Numbered from the stretch's first letter, positions 49,088 through 60,148 are shown. The stretch: DNA of 64,000 bases from CAIVVT01 sp052145115 (GCA_052145115.1 JBKQPG010000077.1:1-64000); one strand, 5' to 3'. Notes: generated by a model not told the origin, from the sequence alone. Translations and numbers: made by a program.

Positions 49088-51709
49088 TTACTTCAAGGGC
49101 GGGTTGTAGACGCGGATCACTCCAATCGGCGGCGCTGAGCCGGTTTTGGCGACCAGTTCCAGCGTGTGTTTGCCGGGTGTCAGGCCCAGCGCCAGCGTCG
49201 TTGCGTACTCCGCTGACGGATCCTGGATGCGCGGCGCAACGTAGACGTCCAGGAACATCGGCGCCACGCGCCACTTGACCTCGAAACCCGTCGGGGTGGC
49301 CTTGTGGACCAGGTCGAAGGCCCTCCGGACGCCCCACACATCCGGGTCAATGACCACGCGGCCGGAGCGGGAGACGAAGCGCTCGTTGCTCACGCCGGCG
49401 CCGTCCATGCCGGTGCGCGAACCCGTCACCTCGAAACGCAACTGCGATTCATCGGCATTGACGCCGGTCACCCGCAAGGTCCAATCCTCCAGCAGGAGCG
49501 GGCTCAGCGCCGTGACCTTATTCACCGCCGGCCAATCGACGGCGAAGGTGTCGCTGGGGCGTGTGATGAAATATAGTTCCGGCATCTCCGACGGCCGTTT
49601 GCCATCGATAAATACTTCGGCCTCGGCGGCATGGTACGCGTTGCCCGGGCCGGCAATGGCATCCACCCGGTTGCCCTCGAACTCCAACCGCAGGCGGCCG
49701 TTGGTCCATTGCATGTCCCGGCCGATTTCATACGAGTTCACCACGCCTTCGCGCTGCTCCGCGGCCAACGCGGGATCGTAGCGCAGATGCCGCTTGGTCA
49801 ATTCGGCCACCAGGTAGTCGCCTTGCAGGGTGAAGTGTGCTCCATCGCTCAGGATTTCCGTCGCTTTCAAATGATTCTCGGTCAGGTACTCACTGTAGGG
49901 CCGGCGCAGATCCACCAGTTCACAACCGTACTTGTTCGCCAGGGCGGGCAGTATCTCGAAACTGTTGTGCTCGGAGGATGCTTCCGCCTTGACCTTCGCC
50001 GGGTCGTCGGGAACGCCGTCGATGTGAATCCAGGTCGGGCGGTCGGTCTGGATGAGCATCTCGGCCGTGGTATGGCGGAAAATTTCGGCGATGATCTGCT
50101 CATACAAATTCGGCGCGCCGAAGTCGTGGAAGATGATCAGGTCCGGGTAGAAGGAGTAGACGTCGTGCGGCAAGGTCTGAATCAGGTACGACGTGCTATA
50201 GCCGCCGATGGCCCGGTTGGCCGTGACCAGGTCGGCGTAAGGGAATTGCTGCCGCAGGTAGGCCGTCACTTCGCGCGTCCAGTCCTGCTTGGTGAGCGAC
50301 TGGCCGTAGAACAGCACGCGCACCGGATGGCGATGTTTCGGCGTGCTGGTGGCGAGCAGCGTCATCGTTCTCTGGATGCCGTAGCCGAAGCGCGCGCTAT
50401 CCTTTTCGCCGGGCACGGGAGGGTAGTTGCGAGCCTTCACCAGCAGCGGATAATTCGCCGTTGCGGCATTGCCATGCCCATCGCGAACGTAAACGAAGAG
50501 CCGGTACGGGCCCTCCGCGGCGGGCAGTTGAAACACTGCGGAGTCTGCAGCGGCCGACCGCACCAGCCCCTCGACCGGCGGCGTGGGCTCCTCCCGGTCG
50601 CCGCCCGTGTTGGGGTTTCCGGAGACGTCCCGGCGCAAGTCCCAACGGATCTCCAGCGGGTCGCCGTCAGGAGCGGAGGCATCCACGCGGCAATGCAGAA
50701 GCGCTTCCGGAGGGAAGGCCGCCGGATCGTGCGTTTCAGGATCGTCGGTCCGGACGGTAATCCGGCCCGCGCCGATCCGCGGGGCGCGGTTCGCGGGCCA
50801 CTTGCCGCTCCACAGGAAGCTCATCACGTCCACCGCCTCAGTGCGGCTGCCGTCCTCCAGGAACATGCCGTACCAGGTGTGTGTTTTTTCGTGATGCTGG
50901 CCCCAATGAAACACGTACGAACCCAGGCATTGGGGCCGCCCCACGACCGCGTGTTCATAAGCCTGGCGATACAGCTGCGCCTTCTCGGTACTGGTGTCCT
51001 CTATCGGTAAATGCCACGGAGTCCGCGGCACCTGCCAGTGGCCGCGCGGACCGAATTCGGTCACGAGGTAGGGCCGCGTCCAGCCTTCGCGCGCGACGTC
51101 CTCGGGCAGGCTCAGCATGTCGGCGTAGGAGTTCAGACCGACTGCGTCGAGGTGCGGGCAGTATTGGTTCAGTTCGTGGAGCATCTGGCGGTAGGCGTCG
51201 CCGACCGGCGTGATCACCGGGTGATGCGGGTCGATTTCGTGGATCATCGCGGCCACGTGGTCGACCTCTTTCCACAGCGGCACGCGCTGTTCCGGCGTGG
51301 TGACCAGCTCCAGTTCGTTGCCGATCGCCCAGGCCAGCAGCGCCGGATGATCTCTGTATTGGAGAACAATGCGGCGAATCTGGTCGCGCTGCCGGTCTGC
51401 TGCCGCGGCGTCGGAATAATCGAACCCCTTGCGCTGTTTGCCGAAAGGCAGACCCGCCAGGACGGTGAGACCCGACGCCTGGGCGCGGTCCAGAAAATCG
51501 ACGCCGGCTCGAATCGAGTTGCCGCCCGCGGCAACCAATTCGTCGAGGTGCGCAGAGCCCACGGCGCCCTTGACGAAATAGGGCTTGCCATTGAGCAGGA
51601 ACTCATATCCGGCCCCTTTGGCGACAATCTTCACCTGGGAGGGGCCCGCGAAAGCGGCGGCCGAAAGGCCTGCAAGAAAGACAGATAATGCCAGGAATGT
51701 TTTATGCAT
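49088..51709 (-). CDS. Secreted glycosidase (clan GH-A-like) fused to an SGNH-type hydrolase domain
   Basis: 873 residues with signal peptide MHKTFLALSVFLAGLSAAAF. Residues about 25-300 form a GH2/GH5-like TIM barrel: acid/base Asn131-Glu132 in WAIGNELEL and nucleophile Glu218 in LVTEFGPRG. A beta-sandwich linker (about 310-425) follows. Residues about 462-640 resemble an SGNH/GDSL domain: VLFYGQSLTK, ANRAIGGYST, FHDFGAPN and LSDGAHFTLQGD, with Ser471 and the final Asp/His as candidate triad. The C-terminus (about 650-873) is beta-rich. The enzyme could cleave a glycosidic bond and an ester on the same polymer. ATG 51709 has GGAGT about 7 nt upstream. Confidence 0.75.
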   Translation of the reverse strand: MHKTFLALSVFLAGLSAAAFAGPSQVKIVAKGAGYEFLLNGKPYFVKGAVGSAHLDELVAAGGNSIRAGVDFLDRAQASGLTVLAGLPFGKQRKGFDYSDAAAADRQRDQIRRIVLQYRDHPALLAWAIGNELELVTTPEQRVPLWKEVDHVAAMIHEIDPHHPVITPVGDAYRQMLHELNQYCPHLDAVGLNSYADMLSLPEDVAREGWTRPYLVTEFGPRGHWQVPRTPWHLPIEDTSTEKAQLYRQAYEHAVVGRPQCLGSYVFHWGQHHEKTHTWYGMFLEDGSRTEAVDVMSFLWSGKWPANRAPRIGAGRITVRTDDPETHDPAAFPPEALLHCRVDASAPDGDPLEIRWDLRRDVSGNPNTGGDREEPTPPVEGLVRSAAADSAVFQLPAAEGPYRLFVYVRDGHGNAATANYPLLVKARNYPPVPGEKDSARFGYGIQRTMTLLATSTPKHRHPVRVLFYGQSLTKQDWTREVTAYLRQQFPYADLVTANRAIGGYSTSYLIQTLPHDVYSFYPDLIIFHDFGAPNLYEQIIAEIFRHTTAEMLIQTDRPTWIHIDGVPDDPAKVKAEASSEHNSFEILPALANKYGCELVDLRRPYSEYLTENHLKATEILSDGAHFTLQGDYLVAELTKRHLRYDPALAAEQREGVVNSYEIGRDMQWTNGRLRLEFEGNRVDAIAGPGNAYHAAEAEVFIDGKRPSEMPELYFITRPSDTFAVDWPAVNKVTALSPLLLEDWTLRVTGVNADESQLRFEVTGSRTGMDGAGVSNERFVSRSGRVVIDPDVWGVRRAFDLVHKATPTGFEVKWRVAPMFLDVYVAPRIQDPSAEYATTLALGLTPGKHTLELVAKTGSAPPIGVIRVYNPPLK

Positions 51710-51915
51710 GGCGAGACTCCAAAATTAGCTGATGAGCGGCGCAGCGCATGCCCACGTGCTGTGCACCACGCTATCAGAATCCACGCGGTGGCCGACATGC
51801 GATCACAAGCCGGGTGGGAGACGCACATCCGGGCGCCGTTCCCGAATGCGGTCCGGACAGCCATTTGGCCTGGGCCGCCATTGTGCGATATTCTCGGCCA
51901 TTCGGGTATTTCTCC

Positions 51916-53718
51916 ATGATTCTGCATCCGCTCGATTGGGTTATCGCCATTGCATCCATCCTGATCTGCTTTATTCCCGCTCTGTTTTTCGGGAAACGCT
52001 CGGGGAAAAGCACCGCGGAGTTCTTCGCTTCGGGCCGCTCCGTGCCGTGGTGGCTGGCCGGCATCTCCATGGTCGCCACGACCTTCTCCAGCGACACGCC
52101 GAACCTGGTGGCGAACTTCGTGCGCACGCAGGGCGTCGCCGGCAACTGGCAGTGGTGGGCCTTCACCCTGACGGGCGTCGCCACCGTGTTTTTTTACGCG
52201 CGGCTGTGGCGCCGGTCGGGAGTGTTGACGGACCTCGAATTCTATGAGGTGCGGTACTCGGGTGTGGCCGCCAGCGCGGTGCGGGGCTTCCGCGCGTTGT
52301 ATCTGGGCCTGTTGTTCAACTGCATCATCATGGCGACCGTGAATCTGGCCGCCTGCAAGATCGCCAGCGTGCTGTTCGGATTCAACCGTTGGGAGACGCT
52401 GCTCGCCGTTGGCCTGCTGAATGTCATTTTCGCGGCGCACTCCGGATTGTGGGGCGTGTTGGTGATCGACATGTCGCAGTTCTTCATCAAGATGACCGCG
52501 GTGATCGCGGCGGCCTATTTCGCCGTGAACTTGCCGCAGGTGGGGGGATTGAGTGGGCTGGTCGACAAGCTTTCACACACCAGCGGTCCGGGCGGTCTGA
52601 ACTACCTGAGCATGTTGCCGAATTTCAGGAACAATTGGGAACTGGCGGTGGCGGTCTTCATCATCCCGCTGACGGTCCAGTGGTGGGCCGTCTGGTACCC
52701 CGGCGCGGAGCCCGGGGGCGGCAGCTACATCGCCCAGCGCATGCTGGCCTCCAAGTCCGAGAAGGACGCCCTCGGCGGTACCCTGTTCTTCAACCTGGCC
52801 CACTACATCCTGCGCCCTTGGCCGTGGATCCTCGTCGGCCTGGCGTCATTGGTGGTTTATCCGACTTTGGCAGATCTGCGCAAGGCCGTGCCGAATGTCG
52901 ATCCTTCGCTCATCGGCCACGACATCGCTTTCCCCGTGATGCTGCGGTTCTTGCCCGTGGGCTGGATGGGCCTGATGGTCGGCGGGCTGGTCGCGGCCAA
53001 TTCGTCGACGATTCTGACGCACCTGAACTGGGGCGCGTCCTATTTGGTCCACGACTTTTACCGCCGGTTTGTGAGGCGCGACCTGCCGGAAAAGCACTAT
53101 GTGATGGCGGGACGCGTCGCGACGGTCATCTTGTTCGTGCTCTCGTCGTCGCTGGTCTTTGTCTTGCAGACGGCCCAGGAAAGCTTCAACATTATCCTTC
53201 AAATCGGGGCCGGCACGGGCCTTCTTTACCTGCTGCGATGGTTCTGGTGGCGCGTCACGGCGTGGTGCGAAATCGTCGCCATGACCAGTTCTTTCGCCGC
53301 CTCGCTGGCGTTCCTGTTGCTCCACCGGAACGGGATTGCCCTGGGCACTCACGTCGAGCTCGTACTCAGCGTCGCCTTCACCACTGTCTGCTGGATCCTG
53401 ACCGCTTTCGTCGGGCCGCAAACGGACCACGCCACGCTGATCTCTTTTTATAGGAAGGTCCATCCGCTCGGACCGGGATGGACCCGCATTCGCGAAGAAG
53501 CCGGCGTGCCCAAGGCCGAAGCCGCGGAGTACGCGCGCCAGGATAACATCCCGCTGGCCATGCTGGGTTGGGTTTGCGGGACCTGCGTCATCTGGTCCGG
53601 GCTCTTTCTGGTGGGCAATATTCTCTACGGACGCATGGCCTACGCGCTCGGTCTGCTGGGCATTCTGGCCGTCACAGGTGCGCTCCTCATCTGGGTGATC
53701 CGGCGGTTGTGGAAGTAG
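51916..53718 (+). CDS. Sodium:solute symporter family protein (SSS, SGLT-like)
   Basis: 600 residues from ATG 51916, 12-14 hydrophobic segments, inner membrane. SSS features: GKRSGKSTAEFFASGRSVPWW, ISMVATTFSSDTPNLVANFV (first helices, Na+ site), GLWGVLVIDMSQFFIKM, and GLMVGGLVAANSSTILTHLNWGASYL with the Ser pair typical of the second Na+ ligand set. The FASGR(S)VPWW motif and W-rich loop resemble sugar-type symporters. It is divergent from the glycosidase-SGNH gene with a 206-bp spacer, suggesting uptake of the released sugar (inference). Confidence 0.88.
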   Translation: MILHPLDWVIAIASILICFIPALFFGKRSGKSTAEFFASGRSVPWWLAGISMVATTFSSDTPNLVANFVRTQGVAGNWQWWAFTLTGVATVFFYARLWRRSGVLTDLEFYEVRYSGVAASAVRGFRALYLGLLFNCIIMATVNLAACKIASVLFGFNRWETLLAVGLLNVIFAAHSGLWGVLVIDMSQFFIKMTAVIAAAYFAVNLPQVGGLSGLVDKLSHTSGPGGLNYLSMLPNFRNNWELAVAVFIIPLTVQWWAVWYPGAEPGGGSYIAQRMLASKSEKDALGGTLFFNLAHYILRPWPWILVGLASLVVYPTLADLRKAVPNVDPSLIGHDIAFPVMLRFLPVGWMGLMVGGLVAANSSTILTHLNWGASYLVHDFYRRFVRRDLPEKHYVMAGRVATVILFVLSSSLVFVLQTAQESFNIILQIGAGTGLLYLLRWFWWRVTAWCEIVAMTSSFAASLAFLLLHRNGIALGTHVELVLSVAFTTVCWILTAFVGPQTDHATLISFYRKVHPLGPGWTRIREEAGVPKAEAAEYARQDNIPLAMLGWVCGTCVIWSGLFLVGNILYGRMAYALGLLGILAVTGALLIWVIRRLWK

Positions 53719-53730
53719 GCTGGGGGAGGC

Positions 53731-54453
53731 TCACGAGCCTGAGTTGACGGCCTCGAGATCCTCGGGACGCCCCACGTCGCGCCACCGGCCCTCGATGGCC
53801 GAAATACGCAATTCGATGCCTTCCTGAAGCATCATCTCGAAGATCGACGTCAGCTCGTATTCATTCCGCGGCGAAGGCGAGAGCCGGTCCAGGTAAGGGA
53901 ACGCGGCGGGCCGCAGGGCGTATAGCCCGGCGCTGTTCCAGCGCGTTGTTGAAGTGCCACGGGGCGGCTTTTCGATCACCTTCGTCACCCGGCCGTCGCG
54001 CTCGTAAACTGCCGCGCCCTGCCATGGGTCGTCCACATCCCTGACGCCCAGAACCGCCACAGTCTGGGGGTGTTCTTCCAGCATGTGCGCGCAGCGAACG
54101 TATGCCGGCGGCTCGCACAGGATGTCGCCGAAAGTCAGCAGGAATGGCTCATCGCCCGCGAATCCGCGGGCCAGGCGGGCCGCGCCGCCGGTGCCGTTCA
54201 AGACTTGCTGAACGTGGAACTCTATTGGCAGTTGCCAGTCGCGAAAGTACGCCTCAACCATCTCCCGGCGGTAGCCGACCACCAGGAAGAACTCGGCGAT
54301 GCCCGCCGCGGCGAGTCCATCGAGCACGTGTTCCAGCATCGGCCGGCCACGCACCGGCAGCATAGCCTTCGGCATGCCGGCCGTCATTTCGCCCATGCGC
54401 GTGCCCCGGCCCGCGGCCAGGACCACCGCGCGGCGGATGGCGCTTCTACTCAC
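53731..54453 (-). CDS. Sugar-1-phosphate nucleotidyltransferase
   Basis: 240 residues from GTG 54453. Nucleotidyltransferase motifs: VVLAAGRGTRMGEMTAGMPKAMLPV (segments 9-33; Gly-rich loop and Lys), then LTFGDILCEPP (metal Asp), VIEKPPRG and RWNSAGLYAL, ending with WRDVGRPEDLEAVN. This matches RmlA/GlmU/UGP-like NTP transferases that form NDP-sugars. It overlaps the galactokinase 3' end by 8 bp, so the enzyme probably acts on galactose-1-phosphate or a related phosphate made by the kinase. Nucleotide choice (UTP, dTTP or GTP) cannot be told. Confidence 0.85.
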   Translation of the reverse strand: MSRSAIRRAVVLAAGRGTRMGEMTAGMPKAMLPVRGRPMLEHVLDGLAAAGIAEFFLVVGYRREMVEAYFRDWQLPIEFHVQQVLNGTGGAARLARGFAGDEPFLLTFGDILCEPPAYVRCAHMLEEHPQTVAVLGVRDVDDPWQGAAVYERDGRVTKVIEKPPRGTSTTRWNSAGLYALRPAAFPYLDRLSPSPRNEYELTSIFEMMLQEGIELRISAIEGRWRDVGRPEDLEAVNSGS

Positions 54454-55615
54454 ACAACGCTCCCGCGGAAGGGCGGGCGGCCATCAGGTGGATCTTTCTA
54501 TCGAACTCCGGGCGGCCCTTGTAAAACCGCTCGACAATGCCCTCGGCGACGCGCTCCTGCTCGGCCGCGCGGCACAGGATGACGGCGCACCCGCCGAAGC
54601 CCGCCCCGGTCAGGCGCGCCCCCAGCGCACCCGCGGAGTTGGCCGCTTCCACCAGCTGGTCGAGCGCCGGACAACTCACCCGCAGGCGGTCCCGCAGGCT
54701 GGCGTGCGAATCGTTCAACAGCCGCCCGAACGTCCGCGCATCGCCCTGCCGCATGGCCCACACCGCTTCGTTCACGCGCTGGGCTTCGGTGACCACATGT
54801 AAGAAACACCGCTGCTCGTCATCTTTCAGACGCCAGGCGGCCAACTCGCTAAGTTCCTCGACGCCATATTGCTCTAGGGCCTCGCTGAAAGATGTGTAGC
54901 CCAGCCGCCGTAATGCGCTCGACCCCGCCGTCCGTCGGGAATTATACTTCGCCAGCACTTCGCCCGATTTCTCGGCCGTGGTGAGACTGTGCGCGATCAG
55001 AAACGCCCAATCATGCGGCACCGAAACGGCACTCACCGTCAGCGGCGTAAAGCCGACCAGAATGGCGCACCCGCGGCGCCCCGCGAGCACTGCGGCATGG
55101 TCCATGCCGCCGCCTCGCGTGCCCACGAAATATTCACCCTCCGGCAGGACCTCCATGAGTTGTTCGAAAGTGGCCTCAACCCCGTTGGCCCGCAGCAGAG
55201 CCAGGGTGAATCCGGTCAGCAGCGCCGAGGAAGACGACAACCCGGCGGCCGCCGGCAGATTCGAGACGACTGTCGCGTCAATTCCGTGCTTCAGCTTCCA
55301 CCGGCCTTCGACCGCCTGAGCGGCGGCCTTCACGTAGTTCACCCAATCGCCCGACGCCGACGGCTCGAGGTGCGCGGCCCACTCGAACTCCCGCTCGCCG
55401 AAAGAGTTGGATGTAACGCGGATCACACGGTCGGCTCGCGCGCGGAAGGCTACGCGGATACTCCGCCCGATCGCCATCGGCAGCACCGGCAGGTTGTGAT
55501 AGTCGATATGCTCGCCGATCAGGTTTACACGCCCCGGCACGGAAACGGTGCACGGCGCGCCCGGGCCGTCGAAACGGGCCGCGAACGCCAAAACAGGATC
55601 AACCAGGTCGTTCAT
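54446..55615 (-). CDS. galK: Galactokinase (GHMP family)
   Basis: 389 residues. Galactokinase signature GRVNLIGEHIDYHNLPVLPM (27-46 region), ATP-binding motif LPAAAGLSSSSALLTGF and the late GARLTGAGFGGCAVIL. These are the three GHMP motifs of GalK; the catalytic Asp follows at GTRGGGMDHAAVL. It phosphorylates galactose at C1 (other close GHMP kinases use L-arabinose or galacturonate). It is followed, with overlap, by a nucleotidyltransferase and not by galT, suggesting a salvage route from free sugar to NDP-sugar. Confidence 0.87.
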   Translation of the reverse strand: MNDLVDPVLAFAARFDGPGAPCTVSVPGRVNLIGEHIDYHNLPVLPMAIGRSIRVAFRARADRVIRVTSNSFGEREFEWAAHLEPSASGDWVNYVKAAAQAVEGRWKLKHGIDATVVSNLPAAAGLSSSSALLTGFTLALLRANGVEATFEQLMEVLPEGEYFVGTRGGGMDHAAVLAGRRGCAILVGFTPLTVSAVSVPHDWAFLIAHSLTTAEKSGEVLAKYNSRRTAGSSALRRLGYTSFSEALEQYGVEELSELAAWRLKDDEQRCFLHVVTEAQRVNEAVWAMRQGDARTFGRLLNDSHASLRDRLRVSCPALDQLVEAANSAGALGARLTGAGFGGCAVILCRAAEQERVAEGIVERFYKGRPEFDRKIHLMAARPSAGALCE

Positions 55616-55767
55616 GCAGAGTTACTGATGCCACCATACCGGCTTCGTGAAGCGTCTGTCCACGCGCCCCCGGCCGGCCGCGCCATGCGCCACCAAACCC
55701 ATCGGATCCGCGCTGCGCGCCCGCTGGCGCCGGACCGTGGCTCGTTTTCCGGTCCCGTTCCTCTTCC

Positions 55768-57054
<1,287 letters not shown>

Positions 57055-57199
57055 CGTGGACCTCCGCCTCCATTATGCTCAGCCGCCGGAGTAGCGGCAA
57101 GCGGAGGTGCGTCTGGGAATCGCCCGCTCCTGCTTAGCCGCCGGAATTCAGGGGCCAATGGTGATAGGATGATGCGCGATCGGTTTCAGGAGGAAACCC

Positions 57200-58339
57200 A
57201 TGCCAATGATGAACGGACGCCGCGGCTTCTTGCACCGCCTGATGGGCACTGTGGGCCTGGGCGCGGCGGCCTCGGCCACTACCGCCAGCGCGCTGGCCCA
57301 GAGTAATTCGCCCCGCACTGGTCAGGCCAGCGCCGTGCTGCCGGCCTACGCGCGCGCGCAAAACTATCGCTCGTTGAAGGAGTCCACCTACGACCGTAGT
57401 GGCGGCAACGCCGACGCCCGGCCGATCGCGCCCGGCCAGACCCTCGACGTTTTCAACCAGCCGGGAACGGGCATCATTACCCACGTCTGGTTCACCATCG
57501 CCGCCGACAGCGAATTCCATCTCAAGGAACTCGTCCTGCGCGGCTATTGGGACGGCCAGGACAAGCCCAGCATCGAAACGCCGGTCGGCGATTTCTTCGG
57601 CCTGAACTTGGGCGATTATGTGAACTTCGAAAGCGCCTGGATCGCCTGCTCGCCCGGGAAATCGCTCAACAGCTATTTCGCCATGCCGTACCGCAAGGGC
57701 GCCCGGCTGACCATCACCAACCAAGGCTCGCGCCGCGTCGGCGCGTTCTACTCGAATATCGACTTCGTATCTCTCGACAGGCTGCCGGACGACGCTTTGT
57801 ACTTCAACGCCAGCTACCGCCAGGCCGCCCCCTGCACGCCCATCAAGAGCGACGGCAAGAACCTCGACGGCAAATTCAACTATGTTTATTGCGAGACGCG
57901 CGGCCGCGGCCATCTGCTGGGCGTGACTTTGGGCGTCGTCCAGAACGCCGAGTGGTGGTGGGGCGAAGGCGATGAAATGATCTTCGTCGACAACGAGTCC
58001 ATGCCCGTCATCAACGGCACCGGCTCGGAGGACTTCTTCTGCGGAAGCTGGGACTTCGGAGGGCGCGAACACGCCGTGCCGTTTTCCCATCACCAGTACG
58101 GCGCGCCGCTGATCCAAAGCGCCGAGCGCACCGGCGGCCGCTATTGCTGCTACCGCTTCCATGGCGACAACCCCGTCACCTTCACGCGCTACCTGAAGCA
58201 CACCATGGAACACGGCCACGCCAACGACCGCGGCGACAACTTCTACTCCTGCGCCTTCTGGTACCAGGAGCAGCCGGCCACGGATTTGCCGCCGCTGCCC
58301 CCGCTGAAAGAACGGATTCCGACCGTGAAAGCGGGTTGA
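57200..58339 (+). CDS. Exported DUF2961 (GH172-type) protein
   Basis: 379 residues from ATG 57200 with a full AGGAGG (57188-57193) 6 nt upstream. A Tat-like signal (NGRRGFLHRLMGTVGLGAAAS) leads to a DUF2961 domain: GIITHVWFTIAADSEFHLKEL, VGDFFGLNLGDY, NSYFAMPYRKGARLTITNQG, EGDEMIFVDNE and GTGSEDFFCGSWDFG. Members of this family include arabinofuran-active and difructose-anhydride enzymes (GH172). Conserved acids in GDFFG and TGSEDFF are likely catalytic. Periplasmic or extracellular; substrate here unknown. A long antisense open frame over it is a shadow. Confidence 0.85.
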   Translation: MPMMNGRRGFLHRLMGTVGLGAAASATTASALAQSNSPRTGQASAVLPAYARAQNYRSLKESTYDRSGGNADARPIAPGQTLDVFNQPGTGIITHVWFTIAADSEFHLKELVLRGYWDGQDKPSIETPVGDFFGLNLGDYVNFESAWIACSPGKSLNSYFAMPYRKGARLTITNQGSRRVGAFYSNIDFVSLDRLPDDALYFNASYRQAAPCTPIKSDGKNLDGKFNYVYCETRGRGHLLGVTLGVVQNAEWWWGEGDEMIFVDNESMPVINGTGSEDFFCGSWDFGGREHAVPFSHHQYGAPLIQSAERTGGRYCCYRFHGDNPVTFTRYLKHTMEHGHANDRGDNFYSCAFWYQEQPATDLPPLPPLKERIPTVKAG

Positions 58340-58438
58340 GGCGCCGCCTGGCGTCCGCTATGAACAGCCCTGCTAGAGAATGAGCGCGGGCGCGGCCGCC
58401 TCCCGCTCATTCACCATCACGCCCCTTCAGGACGCTGG

Positions 58439-59131
58439 TTACTCCTCGGCCAGCCATTTGTAAGCGAATCCGCCCAGCACCCCGCCCGCGATCGGCGCGA
58501 CCCAGAAAAGCCACAATTGCTGCAGCGCCAACCCCCCGGCAAACAGCGCGGGACCCGTGCTGCGGGCCGGATTCACCGACGTGTTCGTCACCGGAATGCC
58601 GACCAGGTGGATCAGCGTGAGACACAGACCGATGGCGATGGGCGCAAAGCCCGCCGGCACGCGCTTGTCGGTCGCTCCCATGATGACGAACAGGAAGAAG
58701 AACGTCAGCACGACCTCCGCCACCAGGCACGCCACCAGCCCATAGCCGCCGGGCGAATGATCTCCGTACCCGTTGGAGGCGAATCCTCCCGCCGCGCTGA
58801 AGCCGGCCTGCCCGCTGGCGATCACAAACAGCACCGCCGAGGCGGCAATCGCCCCCAGAACCTGCGCGACGACGTACGCCAGCAGGTCCGAGGCCGGGAA
58901 GCGCTTGCCCGCCCACAGTCCGAACGAAACCGCTGGGTTGATGTGGCAACCCGAGATGGGCCCGATGGCATACGCCATCGTCAGCAGCGTCAGTCCGAAG
59001 GCCAGCGCCACACCCGCGAATCCGATGCCCAGCCCGGGGAATGCCGCCGCCAGCACGGCGCTGCCGCACCCGCCGAACACCAGCCAGAATGTGCCGATGA
59101 ACTCCGCCACGGCACGCTTCGTGAGACTCAT
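58439..59131 (-). CDS. aqpZ: Aquaporin Z-type water channel
   Basis: 230 residues from ATG 59131 (AAGGAGG about 6 nt upstream), six spans plus two half-helices. Both NPA motifs are intact: INPAVSFG and VNPARSTGP. The ar/R filter includes His in CHINPA region and Arg of NPARS; LVFGGCGSAVLAAAFP near the start matches AqpZ. Inner-membrane water-selective channel. Extra Gly/Ser loop SAAGGFASNGYGDHSPGGY is typical of AqpZ loop C. Monocistronic. Confidence 0.93.
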   Translation of the reverse strand: MSLTKRAVAEFIGTFWLVFGGCGSAVLAAAFPGLGIGFAGVALAFGLTLLTMAYAIGPISGCHINPAVSFGLWAGKRFPASDLLAYVVAQVLGAIAASAVLFVIASGQAGFSAAGGFASNGYGDHSPGGYGLVACLVAEVVLTFFFLFVIMGATDKRVPAGFAPIAIGLCLTLIHLVGIPVTNTSVNPARSTGPALFAGGLALQQLWLFWVAPIAGGVLGGFAYKWLAEE

Positions 59132-59311
59132 GGAGATCCTCCTTTTTTGTCGGTCCTGCAACACACGGAGCGCTCGATCAAGCCGCTCCGCATGCCACGC
59201 CCTCGGATTAGTATGGAACAGTTTGGCGTCCATCGAGGGCTCCCGGCGGAGTTTTTTGAGTGGTTGAAGAAGTTGGTGCGAGCCGGAGAATTCGATTCGG
59301 GTGCTAGCCCC

Positions 59312-60148
59312 TTAAGGCTTCGCCGGCTCGTTTTCAAAATGGATCGTGCTGTCGGCCGAGGCGCGGCGGAAGTCGCGGTTGTCTATGCTCATCGTGACCG
59401 TTCGTGCATAGCCGAACAGCACCCGGAGGTGGAACTCGGTGCCGTACGAGACCGGAAACCACAGCTCGTCGGCGACCTTGCGGCAGGTCAGCGTGAATCC
59501 GAGTTGCCGGATGTTGGTGCCCAACAGCACCTTCACCGCCAGCGGAATCCGGTACGCCATCCGCGTCGTGACGCGTATCGGTTGATACTCCACCGGATCC
59601 ACCAGCGCCTCGCCCGCCCAGGGATGCTCATCCTCGCTGCCTTTTTTCGGCGTGAAGGTCAGCTTCAGGGCCTCGACCTGGCCCACCTTCTGCGTCCCGG
59701 CGAGTTGGAAATCGTAATGCTCCTGCTCCGCGGCCGTCAGCGGAAACAGGTCCGGGCTGATCCCATCGCGCGACTTCTTATCATTCACTAGATCGTCGGT
59801 GAGATCGCGCACGAGCTCGGCATCGATATCTATATCGGAGTGTTCGAATTTCGGGTCGCCGTAGGCGGCGGTCTTGCCCTTGTGCATGTACCGCCCCTCG
59901 AACTTTTCCAGGTGCTTGTCGGTGCCGTCCGGGGTGGGCAGCACGGTGTAGATGCGATGCTCCTCGCGGGCCAATTTGCTGTTGCCACGGAACAGGCGCG
60001 TGCGCGTCTCCTGGGTGTAAACGATGGACGTCCGCGCATCCACCGCCTTCTCCTGATTCTCCCCCACGCGGCGCAGGACCTCGTTCAGGTCCGGCGGCGA
60101 CTGGGCGCAGCAGGGAAGCAGCCACACGGCCAGCAGCGCGAGTCGCAT
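59312..60148 (-). CDS. Exported hypothetical protein, possible lipoprotein-sorting-like fold
   Basis: 278 residues with a short signal (MRLALLAVWLLPCCAQSPP); Cys13/14 could be a lipidation site but the lipobox is atypical. The mature domain alternates charged strands and turns: VGENQEKAVDARTSIVYTQET, REEHRIYTVLPTPDG, YDFQLAGTQKVGQVEALKLTFTPK and EALVDPVEYQPIRVTTRM. The pattern recalls LolA/LolB-like or DUF-type outer-membrane lipoprotein-sorting folds, without a decisive motif. It lies after tsaB on the same strand with a 66-bp gap. Confidence 0.6.
   Translation of the reverse strand: MRLALLAVWLLPCCAQSPPDLNEVLRRVGENQEKAVDARTSIVYTQETRTRLFRGNSKLAREEHRIYTVLPTPDGTDKHLEKFEGRYMHKGKTAAYGDPKFEHSDIDIDAELVRDLTDDLVNDKKSRDGISPDLFPLTAAEQEHYDFQLAGTQKVGQVEALKLTFTPKKGSEDEHPWAGEALVDPVEYQPIRVTTRMAYRIPLAVKVLLGTNIRQLGFTLTCRKVADELWFPVSYGTEFHLRVLFGYARTVTMSIDNRDFRRASADSTIHFENEPAKP

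Noticed and set aside
57134..58219. 361-codon minus-strand frame opposite the DUF2961 gene
   Set aside because: It mirrors a gene with AGGAGG, a Tat-like signal and clear DUF2961 motifs; its own sequence is Val/Ala/Gly-rich noise.
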